Positions 1 through 7,829 of a stretch of 20,005 nt of DNA are shown here, piece after piece. The notes beneath the pieces are model-generated. The model saw only the letters and a list, made by a program, of their open reading frames with translations, searched no databases and was not told where the DNA came from. The first letter of the stretch is position 1. Each line of letters starts with the position of its first letter. This DNA is from WACF01 sp040880205. GTDB lineage: Bacteria; Pseudomonadota; Gammaproteobacteria; Pseudomonadales; Cellvibrionaceae. The position numbers were made by a program, and so were the translations under genes. The stretch is taken from the NCBI GenBank assembly GCA_040880205.1, contig JBBDIU010000094.1:1-20005 (forward strand). The letters are read 5' to 3'.

Positions 1-1143
1 GTTGATTACCGCCTCCATGCGCTTGAATTGGCCGCCCGCGTTGGCTTGTTCCATGGCCTGGCTCATATTGCCCATGCCGGGCATTTTCTCCAGCATGGCG
101 CCCATGCCGCCCATGCTTTGCATTTGCTGGAGCTGGTCGCGCAAGTCTTCAAGGTCGAACTTCTTGCCTTTTTTGACCTTTTTGATCAGTTTCTCGGCCT
201 TGGCGCGGTCGATCTTCTGCTCGGCGTCCTCGATAAGCGACAGCATGTCGCCCATGCCGAGGATGCGGCCCGCCAGACGGTCGGGATGGAAGGGTTCCAG
301 GGCGTCGACTTTTTCTCCCACGCCCAGGAATTTAATCGGTTTGCCGGTGACGTGGCGCACGGACAGGGCCGCACCACCGCGCGCATCGCCATCGGCCTTG
401 GTCAGTACCACACCGGTGAGCGGCAAAGCCTCGTCAAAGGCTTTGGCCGTGTTGACCGCATCCTGACCAATCATGGCATCAATGACGAAGAGCGTTTCCG
501 CCGGTTCGAGCGCCGTGTGCAAATCGCGGATTTCGCCCATCAGCGTTTGGTCGATGTGCAAACGCCCGGCTGTGTCCACAATGACCACGTCCACGAACTG
601 GCGCTTGGCGTGGGCCACGGCATCTAGCGCAATTGCCACGGGCTGCTGACTCGGGTCGCTGGGAAAGCACTCCACCTCGATTTCTTTCGCCAAGGTGGCC
701 AGTTGCTCGATGGCCGCCGGCCGGTAGACGTCGGCGCTGACCACCAGGACCTTCTTCTTTTGTCGCTCCTTGAGAAAGCGGGCCAATTTGGCCACTGAGG
801 TGGTCTTGCCCGCACCTTGCAGCCCCGTCATGAGAACAATCGCAGGCGGCTTGACCGCGAGGTTGAGACCTTCGTTGGCCTCGCCCATCACGGCAGTCAA
901 TTCCGCTTCCACAATCTTGAGAAATTGTTGGCCGGGATTGAGCGAACGGGACACTTCATGGCCCAGGGCGCGCTTGCGGACCTGTTCGATAAAGGCCTTG
1001 ACCACGGGCAGGGCCACATCCGCTTCCAACAGTGCCTTGCGGACTTCACGCAAGGTGTCCTGGATGTTTTTGTCCGTCAGCCGCGCCTTGCCAACAACGG
1101 ATTTCAGGGATTTCGAGAAACGATCGGAAAGATTGTCAAACAT
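1..1143 (-). CDS. ffh: Signal recognition particle protein Ffh (SRP54), 3' end beyond window
   Basis: SRP GTPase that binds 4.5S RNA and signal sequences of nascent inner-membrane proteins and hands ribosomes to FtsY. The frame is open from ATG at 1143 to base 1 (381 codons); the family is usually about 450-460 residues, so roughly 70-80 C-terminal residues lie outside. It starts MFDNLSDRFSKSLK, typical of the N domain. GTPase motifs are visible: G1 GLQGAGKTT near residue 105, DTAGR near 188, and TKADGDARGG near 247 (TKLDGDARGG in many relatives). The methionine-rich M domain begins in view, with MGGMGAMLEKMPGMGNM. A TATACT -10 box lies 38 bases upstream of the start. It is divergent from ypjD, the usual gammaproteobacterial arrangement. 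Identification is firm; only the C-terminus is unseen. Confidence 0.97.
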   Translation of the reverse strand, partial: MFDNLSDRFSKSLKSVVGKARLTDKNIQDTLREVRKALLEADVALPVVKAFIEQVRKRALGHEVSRSLNPGQQFLKIVEAELTAVMGEANEGLNLAVKPPAIVLMTGLQGAGKTTSVAKLARFLKERQKKKVLVVSADVYRPAAIEQLATLAKEIEVECFPSDPSQQPVAIALDAVAHAKRQFVDVVIVDTAGRLHIDQTLMGEIRDLHTALEPAETLFVIDAMIGQDAVNTAKAFDEALPLTGVVLTKADGDARGGAALSVRHVTGKPIKFLGVGEKVDALEPFHPDRLAGRILGMGDMLSLIEDAEQKIDRAKAEKLIKKVKKGKKFDLEDLRDQLQQMQSMGGMGAMLEKMPGMGNMSQAMEQANAGGQFKRMEAVIN

Positions 1144-1180
1144 AATCTGCTGATATCTGGTCTGGAAAACTGGGGCTCGG

Positions 1181-1186
1181 AGTATA
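1181..1186 (-). promoter_or_regulatory. Probable -10 box of the ffh promoter
   Basis: On the minus strand this reads TATACT within GCGGTATACTC, 38-43 bases before the ffh ATG, which would give a leader of about 30 bases. The same CGGTATACT string occurs at the two promoter positions between cnoX and the phosphopantetheinyl transferase gene. No good -35 box is seen 16-18 bases upstream, so the call rests on the -10 box and its position. Confidence 0.5.
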
Positions 1187-1328
1187 CCGCAAGTGGCCAA
1201 CTAATATGTCCGCGCGAACCAACGCCTTGCGAATTTGTGCCGAGGGAGTCCCTCCGAAAGGCTCCCTAGTCCCGCGATGGCTTCTCTTTGCCGACACCTT
1301 GTGACAAACTCTTGGGCTTGCCAAAGGA

Positions 1329-2141
1329 ATGTTCGACCAACTGCCTATGAGCCTTGCAACCATCCCCAACGTTCTGGCCATTGCCATCTACCTGTTGGGG
1401 AGCGCCTATCTGATTGCCGCCTATGTGCGGCAACGTTCGCCCCGTCCTCATCTGGTAACGGGGCTCGCCCTGGCCGCGATTGTGCTGCACGGAGCTGGTG
1501 CCTACCAGTCGGTGTTCGAAGCCAGTGACTTCAGATTCGGCGTTTTTATCCTCCCCACGCTGTTTTTCTGGGTAATCAATGTGCTGGTGCTAGTCAGTGG
1601 GCTGCGCAAGCCCTTGCATAGCCTGTTTGTTTTTCTCTTCCCGCTCAGTGTTGTGGCGATTCTGTCCTCGCAAATAAGCGATAGTCCGGTCAAACCCATG
1701 GAGCCGGCACTGGTTGGCCATGTCATCCTGGCCCTGCTCGCCTACGGTTTTCTCACCATCGCCACATTGCAGGCGCTGCTGCTTGCCTTTCAAAATTATC
1801 AACTGAAGCACAAGCATGCCACCGGCGTGGTTCAGCTGCTGCCACCGCTGCAAACCATGGAGAGCTTGATGTTTCAGCTGCTGTGGACCGGTGAAGTCGC
1901 GCTAACAATCTTGATCGTGTCCGGGCTGCTGTACACGGACGATCTCCTAGCGCAAAACCAGGCGCATACCCTGATTTTTTCGGTCATGGCATGGCTTATC
2001 TACGCCGTTCTCCTGTGGGGCCGACATCGGCTTGGCTGGCGCGGAAAAACCGCCATACGCTGGACATTGGGCGGCTTCATGGCCTTGGTTCTGGCCTACT
2101 TTGGCACCCAGCTTGTCTATCAGGTTGTGCTGGCCTCCTAA
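1329..2141 (+). CDS. ypjD: YpjD/CorE-like inner-membrane protein of the CcsA cytochrome c assembly family
   Basis: Polytopic inner-membrane protein of 270 residues, the usual length for YpjD. About eight hydrophobic helices are visible (first at residues 12-33). It shows family features: conserved histidines in VLHGAG (54), ALVGHVILALLAYG (131) and QAHT (213), the cytosolic stretch LPPLQTMESLMFQ after the fifth helix, and the GWRGK signature before the last helix. CcsA relatives present haem for cytochrome c maturation; YpjD itself has also been linked to Co/Mg resistance next to CorB, and its biochemical role is not settled. ATG 1329 is preceded by AAAGGA; a second ATG at 1347 is possible. 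Position between ffh and corB matches the E. coli order. Confidence 0.9.
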   Translation: MFDQLPMSLATIPNVLAIAIYLLGSAYLIAAYVRQRSPRPHLVTGLALAAIVLHGAGAYQSVFEASDFRFGVFILPTLFFWVINVLVLVSGLRKPLHSLFVFLFPLSVVAILSSQISDSPVKPMEPALVGHVILALLAYGFLTIATLQALLLAFQNYQLKHKHATGVVQLLPPLQTMESLMFQLLWTGEVALTILIVSGLLYTDDLLAQNQAHTLIFSVMAWLIYAVLLWGRHRLGWRGKTAIRWTLGGFMALVLAYFGTQLVYQVVLAS

Positions 2142-2255
2142 ACCAATCCGCCGAACCCCTTGCTCCCGAACCTTCCAAGAGGTGCATTCCTTGCCAAACC
2201 CCCTTTCAGTCTGCAAGATAGGCCCCTCTTGTTGGCCATGCAGGTACCACCTTAA

Positions 2256-3557
2256 TTGAACGACGTGCCCCTTGAAGTGCTGTTTACCGCACTCGCCATT
2301 TTATTACTGCTGTCCGCATTCTTCTCCAGTTCCGAAACCGGGATGATGGCACTCAATCGCTATCGCCTGAAACACCTGGTCAAAAAGCAAAACAAGGGCG
2401 CAATTCGTGCGACGGCGCTGCTGCAAAGGCCCGATCGACTGATCGGTGTCATTCTGATCGGCAACAATCTGGTCAACATTCTCGCTTCGGCCATTGCCAC
2501 GGTCATCGGTCTGCGGTTGTTCGGCGACGCCGGGATATTAGTGGCGACCATATCGCTAACGATAACCATACTGATATTTTCCGAGGTTACTCCCAAAACC
2601 ATTGCGGCACTGCATCCAGAAAAAATCGCCTTCCCCGCCAGCCTGATTCTGCGTCCGCTGCTGATTGTTCTCTATCCCGCCGTGTGGCTGATCAATCATG
2701 TGTCCAACTGGCTGGCGCGCATGTTCGGCGTCAACCCGGAACGACACAGCACTCACGAGCACCTCAACCCCGAGGAGTTGCGAACGGTGGTGGACGAGGC
2801 GGGCGATCTGATTCCGGATCAGCATCAAAAAATGCTGCTCAACATTTTTGATCTGGAAACCGCCACCGTGGAAGACATCATGATCCCACGCAACGAAGTG
2901 GTGGGGCTGGACTTGCAGGACGACATACCGACTCTGTTAAAAAAAATTCGCAACAGTGAGTACACCCGCCTGCCGGTTTTCGAAGGGGACATCAACAATA
3001 TTATTGGCATGCTGCACTTGCGCAACGCGTCGCGCTTTTTGTATGGAGAGGATACCGAGGTAACCCACGATGCTATTAAACGTTTTACTCGGGAGCCCTA
3101 CTTCGTCCCCCTAAGCACGCCGTTGCATACCCAACTGCTGAACTTCCAGAAACAAAAACGGCGTATCGCCATCGTGGTGGACGAATACGGTGATGTGCAA
3201 GGCATTGTCACGCTGGAGGATCTGTTGGAGGAAATTGTCGGTGACTTCACGACAAACTTGGCGGAAGAGCGCGACCAGGACATCGTCGCCCTTGACGATG
3301 ACTGGTACCTGATTGACGGCGGCACTTCAATTCGCGACGTCAACCGTGGTTTGAACTGGGAGCTGCCCACCGACGGCCCCAAAACGGTGAACGGCATCAT
3401 GATGGAATACCTGGAAAATATACCCGACGGCAATACTTGCTTTGAAATAGCCAGGTACCGCTTCGAGACGGTGACGCTGAGCGAAAAGGTTATTGAGAAA
3501 GTAAAAATACGGCCGGTGTCCCCGCTCCACCCCCAGGCTCAACCAGAGCTGTTCTGA
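2256..3557 (+). CDS. corB: CNNM/CBS-domain transporter CorB (YfjD-like, HlyC/CorC family)
   Basis: Inner-membrane protein of 433 residues linked to magnesium/cobalt efflux. Domain order: CNNM (DUF21) transmembrane region (about 1-190) with the hallmarks FFSSSETGMMALNRYRLKH, LIGNNLVNILASA and EVTPKTIAALHPEK; a CBS pair (about 205-330) starting DIMIPRNEVVGLDL and containing VVDEYGDVQGIVTLEDLLEE; and a C-terminal CorC_HlyC domain (about 345-425). Closely resembles E. coli YfjD. The TTG at 2256 follows an in-frame stop at 2253, so it is the earliest start possible; GTG 2265 is an alternative. Neither has a strong Shine-Dalgarno (only CAGGT near 2240). The gap after ypjD is 114 bases, so the two may be cotranscribed. 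Confidence 0.92.
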   Translation: MNDVPLEVLFTALAILLLLSAFFSSSETGMMALNRYRLKHLVKKQNKGAIRATALLQRPDRLIGVILIGNNLVNILASAIATVIGLRLFGDAGILVATISLTITILIFSEVTPKTIAALHPEKIAFPASLILRPLLIVLYPAVWLINHVSNWLARMFGVNPERHSTHEHLNPEELRTVVDEAGDLIPDQHQKMLLNIFDLETATVEDIMIPRNEVVGLDLQDDIPTLLKKIRNSEYTRLPVFEGDINNIIGMLHLRNASRFLYGEDTEVTHDAIKRFTREPYFVPLSTPLHTQLLNFQKQKRRIAIVVDEYGDVQGIVTLEDLLEEIVGDFTTNLAEERDQDIVALDDDWYLIDGGTSIRDVNRGLNWELPTDGPKTVNGIMMEYLENIPDGNTCFEIARYRFETVTLSEKVIEKVKIRPVSPLHPQAQPELF

Positions 3558-3571
3558 ATTCGATAATAAAT

Positions 3572-4195
3572 TCAATCGAAGCGAATGGCCCGCGGCTTGC
3601 GGCGTGCCTCGGGTGCCTCGTTATCCCGATCAATGCCGGCATCCCATGCGCGGTTAAGAAACTCCACCAGAATTCGCGCGGTCAATCCCCAAATTTTGTA
3701 ACCGTCGAAGTGGTAAACCGGCGCCCACCATTCGCGGCCACCGTTGTAATAAACGTCGGTCTCGGTACGCCGGTCCTCGAGCAAAAAGCTGACCGGCACA
3801 CGAAACACCGAGTCGAGTTCGTCCGGGTTCGGCTCGAGCGCCACGTCGTGGGGAATAATGCCCACGTAAGGCGTTACCTTTATCCCCCACAACGAATATA
3901 GATGGGGTTGTACATTGATAACTTCCACGACGGCGGGCGCCAAGCCGATTTCTTCCTCGGATTCGCGCAACGCGGTGGCAACAAGGGTCGGATCACCGGC
4001 TTCCCACTTACCACCGGGAAACGACACCTCGCCGCTGTGCGACGAAAGGTGATCCGCGCGCCGGGTCAGGACTATCTCCGGCTCCCGCGGATGGTCGGTC
4101 ACAGGCACCAGGACCGCGGCTTCATTGGGATAAGCACCCCGCCGTTCAAGTCCCGCACGGGGCACCGCATAATTGTCGCGCAAGCGATTGATCAC
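3572..4195 (-). CDS. nudL: Nudix hydrolase, probable CoA pyrophosphatase (NudL type)
   Basis: Predicted to cleave coenzyme A or its thioesters to 3',5'-ADP and phosphopantetheine. It has the CoA-pyrophosphatase signature VLTRRADHLSSHSGEVSFPG followed by the Nudix box (residues 61-85): GGKWEAGD, with Asp where many Nudix boxes have Glu as in NudL, then ALRESEEEIGL carrying the metal-binding glutamates. Later IKVTPYVGIIP and KIWGLTARIL also match NudL. 207 residues against about 190 in E. coli. The start is GTG at 4195, supported by AAGG a few bases upstream; no ATG fits. It converges on corB with a 14-base gap and is divergent from the zinc-ribbon Nudix gene. Confidence 0.88.
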   Translation of the reverse strand: MINRLRDNYAVPRAGLERRGAYPNEAAVLVPVTDHPREPEIVLTRRADHLSSHSGEVSFPGGKWEAGDPTLVATALRESEEEIGLAPAVVEVINVQPHLYSLWGIKVTPYVGIIPHDVALEPNPDELDSVFRVPVSFLLEDRRTETDVYYNGGREWWAPVYHFDGYKIWGLTARILVEFLNRAWDAGIDRDNEAPEARRKPRAIRFD

Positions 4196-4300
4196 CAGAC
4201 CTTAACCTCGATTCACCATACAACTTGCGCCATGGCAAGCCCGCCAGAATATAGCACAACTGAGGATGAGGGACGTTCGCGATACGGCTGGCATCCGTAT

Positions 4301-4306
4301 TATAAT
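4301..4306 (+). promoter_or_regulatory. Candidate -10 box (TATAAT) for the zinc-ribbon Nudix gene
   Basis: A perfect TATAAT lies 40 bases before the ATG at 4346, in the 150-base divergent region between the two Nudix genes. No clear TTGACA-like box is present at 16-18 bases upstream (TTCGCG at 4276 is a poor match and 19 bases away), so the call is tentative. Confidence 0.4.
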
Positions 4307-4345
4307 GCCGCGGTACTATTGACAGCTCCCACAGGTCAGGCCTTC

Positions 4346-4900
4346 ATGAAGTTTTGTAGCAGTTGCGGCGCACCGGTTGAACAGCGCATTCCCGAGGGTG
4401 ATGACCGCGAACGCCACGTCTGCGCCAGCTGCGACACCATCCATTACGTCAATCCCCGCATCATCACCGGCTGCCTGCCGGTATACGAAGACAAGGTATT
4501 GCTGTGCAAACGCGCCATCCAGCCCCGGCTAGGTCTTTGGACCCTGCCCGCCGGATTCATGGAAAACGGCGAGACCACCCTGCAAGGTGCTTTGCGAGAA
4601 TCCTGGGAAGAGGCCAGGGCCAACATTGAAGTACACGACCTATACACCCTGTTCAACCTGCCCTACATCAATCAGGTATACCTGTTCTACCGCGGCCGGC
4701 TGACCGACCTGGACTTTGCACCGGGCATTGAATCCCTCGAAGTGGAGTTGTTTACCGAAGACACCATACCCTGGGATGAGCTGGCCTTCCCCGTGATAAA
4801 AAAAACGCTCGAACATTATTTCAGTGATCGCCAACGCGGCCACTACCCGCTGAGGACGGAAGACATCCTATTTCGGCCACGCACGACGAAATCCGGCTAG
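4346..4900 (+). CDS. Zinc-ribbon Nudix hydrolase
   Basis: 184-residue Nudix enzyme of unknown substrate with an N-terminal zinc ribbon: CxxC pairs at C4/C7 and C26/C29 (FCSSCG and CASCD). The Nudix box runs from G70 to about residue 92: GFMENGE, then ALRESWEEA with E85, E88 and E89 as expected metal ligands; the usual Gly near the end of the box is Arg, common in this subgroup. The preceding TLPAGF is typical. It resembles the C-terminal half plus zinc ribbon of NudC but lacks NudC's longer N-terminal domain, so NAD(H) pyrophosphatase activity should not be assumed. ATG 4346 is chosen because the protein then starts directly at the zinc ribbon; the open frame extends further upstream through non-coding sequence. 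Its TAG stop shares the palindrome CTAG with the opposing gene's stop. Confidence 0.88.
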   Translation: MKFCSSCGAPVEQRIPEGDDRERHVCASCDTIHYVNPRIITGCLPVYEDKVLLCKRAIQPRLGLWTLPAGFMENGETTLQGALRESWEEARANIEVHDLYTLFNLPYINQVYLFYRGRLTDLDFAPGIESLEVELFTEDTIPWDELAFPVIKKTLEHYFSDRQRGHYPLRTEDILFRPRTTKSG

Positions 4901-5223
4901 CGGGCAAACCGCGACGGATCAACCAAGGTCAAAATATCATAGGCAGGTTCTTCATAAGGATGCGCATCCAGCAGTGCTCGGACTGCCGCTTGCATGCGGT
5001 CTTCCGCACAGACCATTTCCACCTTTAATTCGCTCACCTGCTCGACTGCTCCCTGCTGGCCTATGAAAGGTTGACTGCCTTCCAAGGGACGAAATTGTCC
5101 CTGTCCGAGGGTTTGCCAGCAACAGTTGTCGTAGTCGCCAATCTTACCGGCCCCGGCTGCGAATACCGCGGCTTTAACCGCATCGGCGTGTTGTTCCGGC
5201 ACAAAGAAACAAAGCTTGTACAT
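4897..5223 (-). CDS. Short NIF3-like (YqfO insert-domain type) protein
   Basis: 108-residue protein of unknown function related to the PII/CutA-like insert domain of YqfO/NIF3 proteins. It begins MYKLCFFVPEQHADAVKAAV, includes AAGAGKIGDYDNC(C)W, and ends with the diagnostic HPYEEPAYDI (about residues 89-98). Full-length NIF3 dinuclear-metal proteins are more than twice as long; standalone versions of this size are widespread in gammaproteobacteria, so it is not a fragment. ATG 5223 has a strong GGGAGG five bases away. It follows the YpeA-like acetyltransferase by 21 bases on the same strand, probably one transcript, and overlaps the end of the convergent Nudix gene by 4 bases. Confidence 0.87.
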   Translation of the reverse strand: MYKLCFFVPEQHADAVKAAVFAAGAGKIGDYDNCCWQTLGQGQFRPLEGSQPFIGQQGAVEQVSELKVEMVCAEDRMQAAVRALLDAHPYEEPAYDILTLVDPSRFAR

Positions 5224-5244
5224 CGTCGCCTCCCATTTGACCGT

Positions 5245-5673
5245 TTAAAACACCGGGTCGTCGTCCTCAAAACGCTTACCGAGACTGGACACCGGATCCG
5301 TCTTGTAACCCAGAGCTTCGTAGAATGCGAGTACCTGCCGGTTCGTGGACCGAACTGCTAAATTGATTTTGGGACAACCCCAGGATTGCATCTGACCTTC
5401 CACCGCTTCCATTAGTTGACGCCCGTAACCGCGGCCCTGATAAGCGGGGTCAATCGCCAGGTAATTCACCGAACCGCGATGTCCATCGTAACCAAACATG
5501 ACGGACGCGATAAGCACGCCATCAACATAGCCCACCCAAAAGTTCTCGGGACTGTGGGCTACCTTGCGATCAATGTCGCGGTTCGGGTTATTCCAAGCTA
5601 CGATTAGATTACAACGTCGCCATAGATCGACGACCGCGTGGCGTTCAAACGGCTTAAAAACCGAGGTTTCCAT
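5245..5673 (-). CDS. ypeA: GNAT acetyltransferase, YpeA-like
   Basis: 142-residue acetyl-CoA-dependent N-acetyltransferase of the YpeA group, substrate unknown. Family hallmarks include LWRRCNLIVAWNNPNRDI (about residues 17-34), VMFGYDGHRGSVNYLAI (59-74), the acetyl-CoA loop QGRGYG (79-84), the GCPKINLAVR strand and FYEALGY near the C-terminus. The start is ATG 5673 with AAAGGA seven bases upstream, although the frame stays open further out; this matches the usual YpeA N-terminus. It is the first gene of a two-gene minus-strand unit with the NIF3-like protein 21 bases downstream. Confidence 0.9.
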   Translation of the reverse strand: METSVFKPFERHAVVDLWRRCNLIVAWNNPNRDIDRKVAHSPENFWVGYVDGVLIASVMFGYDGHRGSVNYLAIDPAYQGRGYGRQLMEAVEGQMQSWGCPKINLAVRSTNRQVLAFYEALGYKTDPVSSLGKRFEDDDPVF

Positions 5674-5905
5674 AACAGTGTCCTTTATGTTTAACGGATA
5701 CTCATCACGCCTTTCCAGGCCCCCAAACATTGGCAACCGGGCCAAGTGTCAAGAAGCCGACTCAGGGTGCTCATTTTTGTAAAGATTGGTAATAACCCTA
5801 ACATTTGTGGATCACGGAGCGTTAGGCTCCCGGCGTTAAGGTATGGCCCAATATTTTCATTGGTTTGTGTCTTTGGGCGCTGGAAAATACATCTGGAGAA
5901 CTGCT

Positions 5906-7621
5906 ATGAAGAGCATTTCCACAATTACATCGTTACTGATCGCCACTTTGGTGTCAGTTGGCGTTCAGGCGGACTCCAACCCGAGCCGGGTGGGTGATTT
6001 TGCCCTGATTGATCATACCGGTGATTTTCACCAGTTGAGCCGTTACGGCTTCCAAAAAGCCCTGGTCATCTTTTCCCAATCCAACGCCTGTTCCACTATC
6101 GATGCGGACATCGAGAAACTGCGCGAGCTGCGTGGCAAATGGCAGGACAAGGACGTGGCTTTCATGATGATGAATTCATCCGCCACCGATAAGCTCGAAT
6201 CAATCCGCAAAACCGCGGACAAAAAGAACCTGGATTTTCCCATCCTCCTGGACGAGTCGCAACTGGTCGCTGAAACCCTGAATATTACCAAGGCGGGCGA
6301 AGTTGTAATCCTGGACCCCACCACCCAGAACTTGGTTTATCGCGGCCCGGTTCACGACCATATTGGTATGGCCCTGGAAAATATTATCGCGGGCAAACCC
6401 CAGCAAAGCTCCATGATCATGGAAGCGAACGGCTGCGACCTGGCCTTTCCGGCCAAAGTCGCCCATAGCAAGGACACGCCGGACTACGTCGAAGATGTTG
6501 TGCCCATTGTCAAAGAGCAGTGCGCCGATTGCCACCGCGAAGGTGGTATTGGTCCTTTCGCCATGAACAGCTACATGATGATGAAGGGCTGGGGCCCCAT
6601 GATCCGCGAAGTACTAATGACCAAACGCATGCCGCCCATGCAGGTGGACCCCCATATCGGCCACTTCACCAATGCCAACTACATTTCCGACCAAGAACTG
6701 CAGACCCTGGTGCATTGGATCGATGCTGGCGCTCCCCGGGGCGAGCACAAGGAAGATCCACTAACCGCAATTGAGCACGCCGACCTTCGCGCCTGGCAAT
6801 TGGGCGAACCGGATTACGTTGTTCACCCGCCGGTTCAGGATGTTCCCGCAACCGGGGTAATCGACTACATCAACGAGGAAGTGGTACTGGAATTTGAAGA
6901 AGACAAGTGGGTAAAAGCAGTGCAGTTCATTCCCGGCGATCCGGCGGTGCTCCATCATCTGCTTACCTATGTCACAGGACCGAAGGAAGACTTCGACGGC
7001 GGCGAAAGCGACACCCGTTCCATCGCCCGTCGGTTTTTGGAGGGCTACGCTCCGGGGAAAATCGACGCAATGACTTTCCCGAAAGATACCGGAGTGTATA
7101 TTCCCAAGGGTCACAAGTTGTCCATGCAGTTCCATTACACAACCAATGGCAAGGCAACCACGGACGCCACTATTCTCGGTTTGTACTTCCATGACGAGCC
7201 GCCCAAGTATGAGTATCTGAACCGCTCTGTGTCCGGTCGCTTTGAAGTACCGCCCTATGCCCAGGATCACGAAGCAGCAGCGGCATACACCTTCGAGGAG
7301 GACGTCCTGGTCCACGGCTTGCGCGCCCACATGCACTTTCGCGGCAAGGATATGAAATTTTCCGCGGAATTTCCCGATGGCAGCATGAAGGAACTTCTGA
7401 GTGTGCCAAATTATAGTTATGCCTGGCAGCCGACCTACCAATTGGAAGAACCCGTCCGCTTGCCCGCCGGCACCAAAGTGCATGTCACCGGAGCATTCGA
7501 CAACTCGGAGTACAACCCGGCCAACCCGGATCCGAGCAAAACGCTCACCTTCGGCCTACAAAGCTGGGATGAAATGTTCATCGGTTACTGGTCCTACCAT
7601 CCAGCCAAACCGGCAAACTAA
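5906..7621 (+). CDS. Exported redoxin / cytochrome c / PHM-like copper monooxygenase fusion
   Basis: 571-residue predicted periplasmic or secreted protein with three domains. Residues 1-22 look like a Sec signal peptide ending VQA. Residues about 26-170 are a thioredoxin-fold redoxin (AhpC/TSA-like) with a single Cys62 in SNACSTI and no CxxC pair. Residues about 195-280 are a cytochrome c domain with haem motif CADCH (206-210) and a likely axial Met in KRMPPM. Residues about 300-571 match the type II copper, ascorbate-dependent monooxygenase fold (PHM/DBH): His350-His351 in VLHHLLTYV, His410 in QFHYTTNG, His475-x-His477 in RAHMHFRG, and Met557 in WDEMFIGYW. These correspond in order and spacing to PHM H107/H108, H172, H242/H244 and M314. 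ATG 5906 has GGAG at the right distance and starts the signal peptide. The haem could replace ascorbate as electron donor (inference). Substrate unknown. It has its own terminator and no same-strand partner close by. Confidence 0.85.
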   Translation: MKSISTITSLLIATLVSVGVQADSNPSRVGDFALIDHTGDFHQLSRYGFQKALVIFSQSNACSTIDADIEKLRELRGKWQDKDVAFMMMNSSATDKLESIRKTADKKNLDFPILLDESQLVAETLNITKAGEVVILDPTTQNLVYRGPVHDHIGMALENIIAGKPQQSSMIMEANGCDLAFPAKVAHSKDTPDYVEDVVPIVKEQCADCHREGGIGPFAMNSYMMMKGWGPMIREVLMTKRMPPMQVDPHIGHFTNANYISDQELQTLVHWIDAGAPRGEHKEDPLTAIEHADLRAWQLGEPDYVVHPPVQDVPATGVIDYINEEVVLEFEEDKWVKAVQFIPGDPAVLHHLLTYVTGPKEDFDGGESDTRSIARRFLEGYAPGKIDAMTFPKDTGVYIPKGHKLSMQFHYTTNGKATTDATILGLYFHDEPPKYEYLNRSVSGRFEVPPYAQDHEAAAAYTFEEDVLVHGLRAHMHFRGKDMKFSAEFPDGSMKELLSVPNYSYAWQPTYQLEEPVRLPAGTKVHVTGAFDNSEYNPANPDPSKTLTFGLQSWDEMFIGYWSYHPAKPAN

Positions 7622-7632
7622 ACACCTTTCCC

Positions 7633-7664
7633 AAAGGGCGCCTCAAACGAGGCGCCCTTTTTTT
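7633..7664 (+). terminator. Rho-independent terminator after the copper monooxygenase-like gene
   Basis: A perfect 12-bp stem, AAAGGGCGCCTC (7633-7644) with GAGGCGCCCTTT (7649-7660), closed by an AAAC loop and followed by a run of T to 7664. It starts 11 bases after the stop codon at 7621. The symmetrical A/T flanks mean it could also work for transcripts on the other strand, though no minus-strand gene ends here. Confidence 0.95.
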
Positions 7665-7829
7665 GTCCGCTAAACCCTCGGAAAACCGCCGCTGTCGTGG
7701 ATTGTGCGCGCGTTCGTACCCAGTGGCGGCTAACTACGCTATGGTGCCTGCCAAATCGACACAAGAACACCAATTGCATCTATTATGAAACCAAACATCA
7801 CTTGAGTCAGCGCACTGGGGGGCCCGCCC

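Noticed and set aside
28..627. Open plus-strand frame of 199 codons
   Set aside because: It lies wholly antisense to ffh, whose GTPase motifs are intact in the other strand; the translation has no recognisable domain.
3902..4345. N-terminal extension of the zinc-ribbon Nudix protein in the open frame
   Set aside because: The extension is antisense to nudL and crosses the intergenic region and the TATAAT box; the zinc ribbon begins directly at ATG 4346.
6761..7483. Minus-strand frame of 240 codons
   Set aside because: Antisense to the copper-monooxygenase domain, whose ligand motifs are all preserved on the plus strand; no family resemblance.
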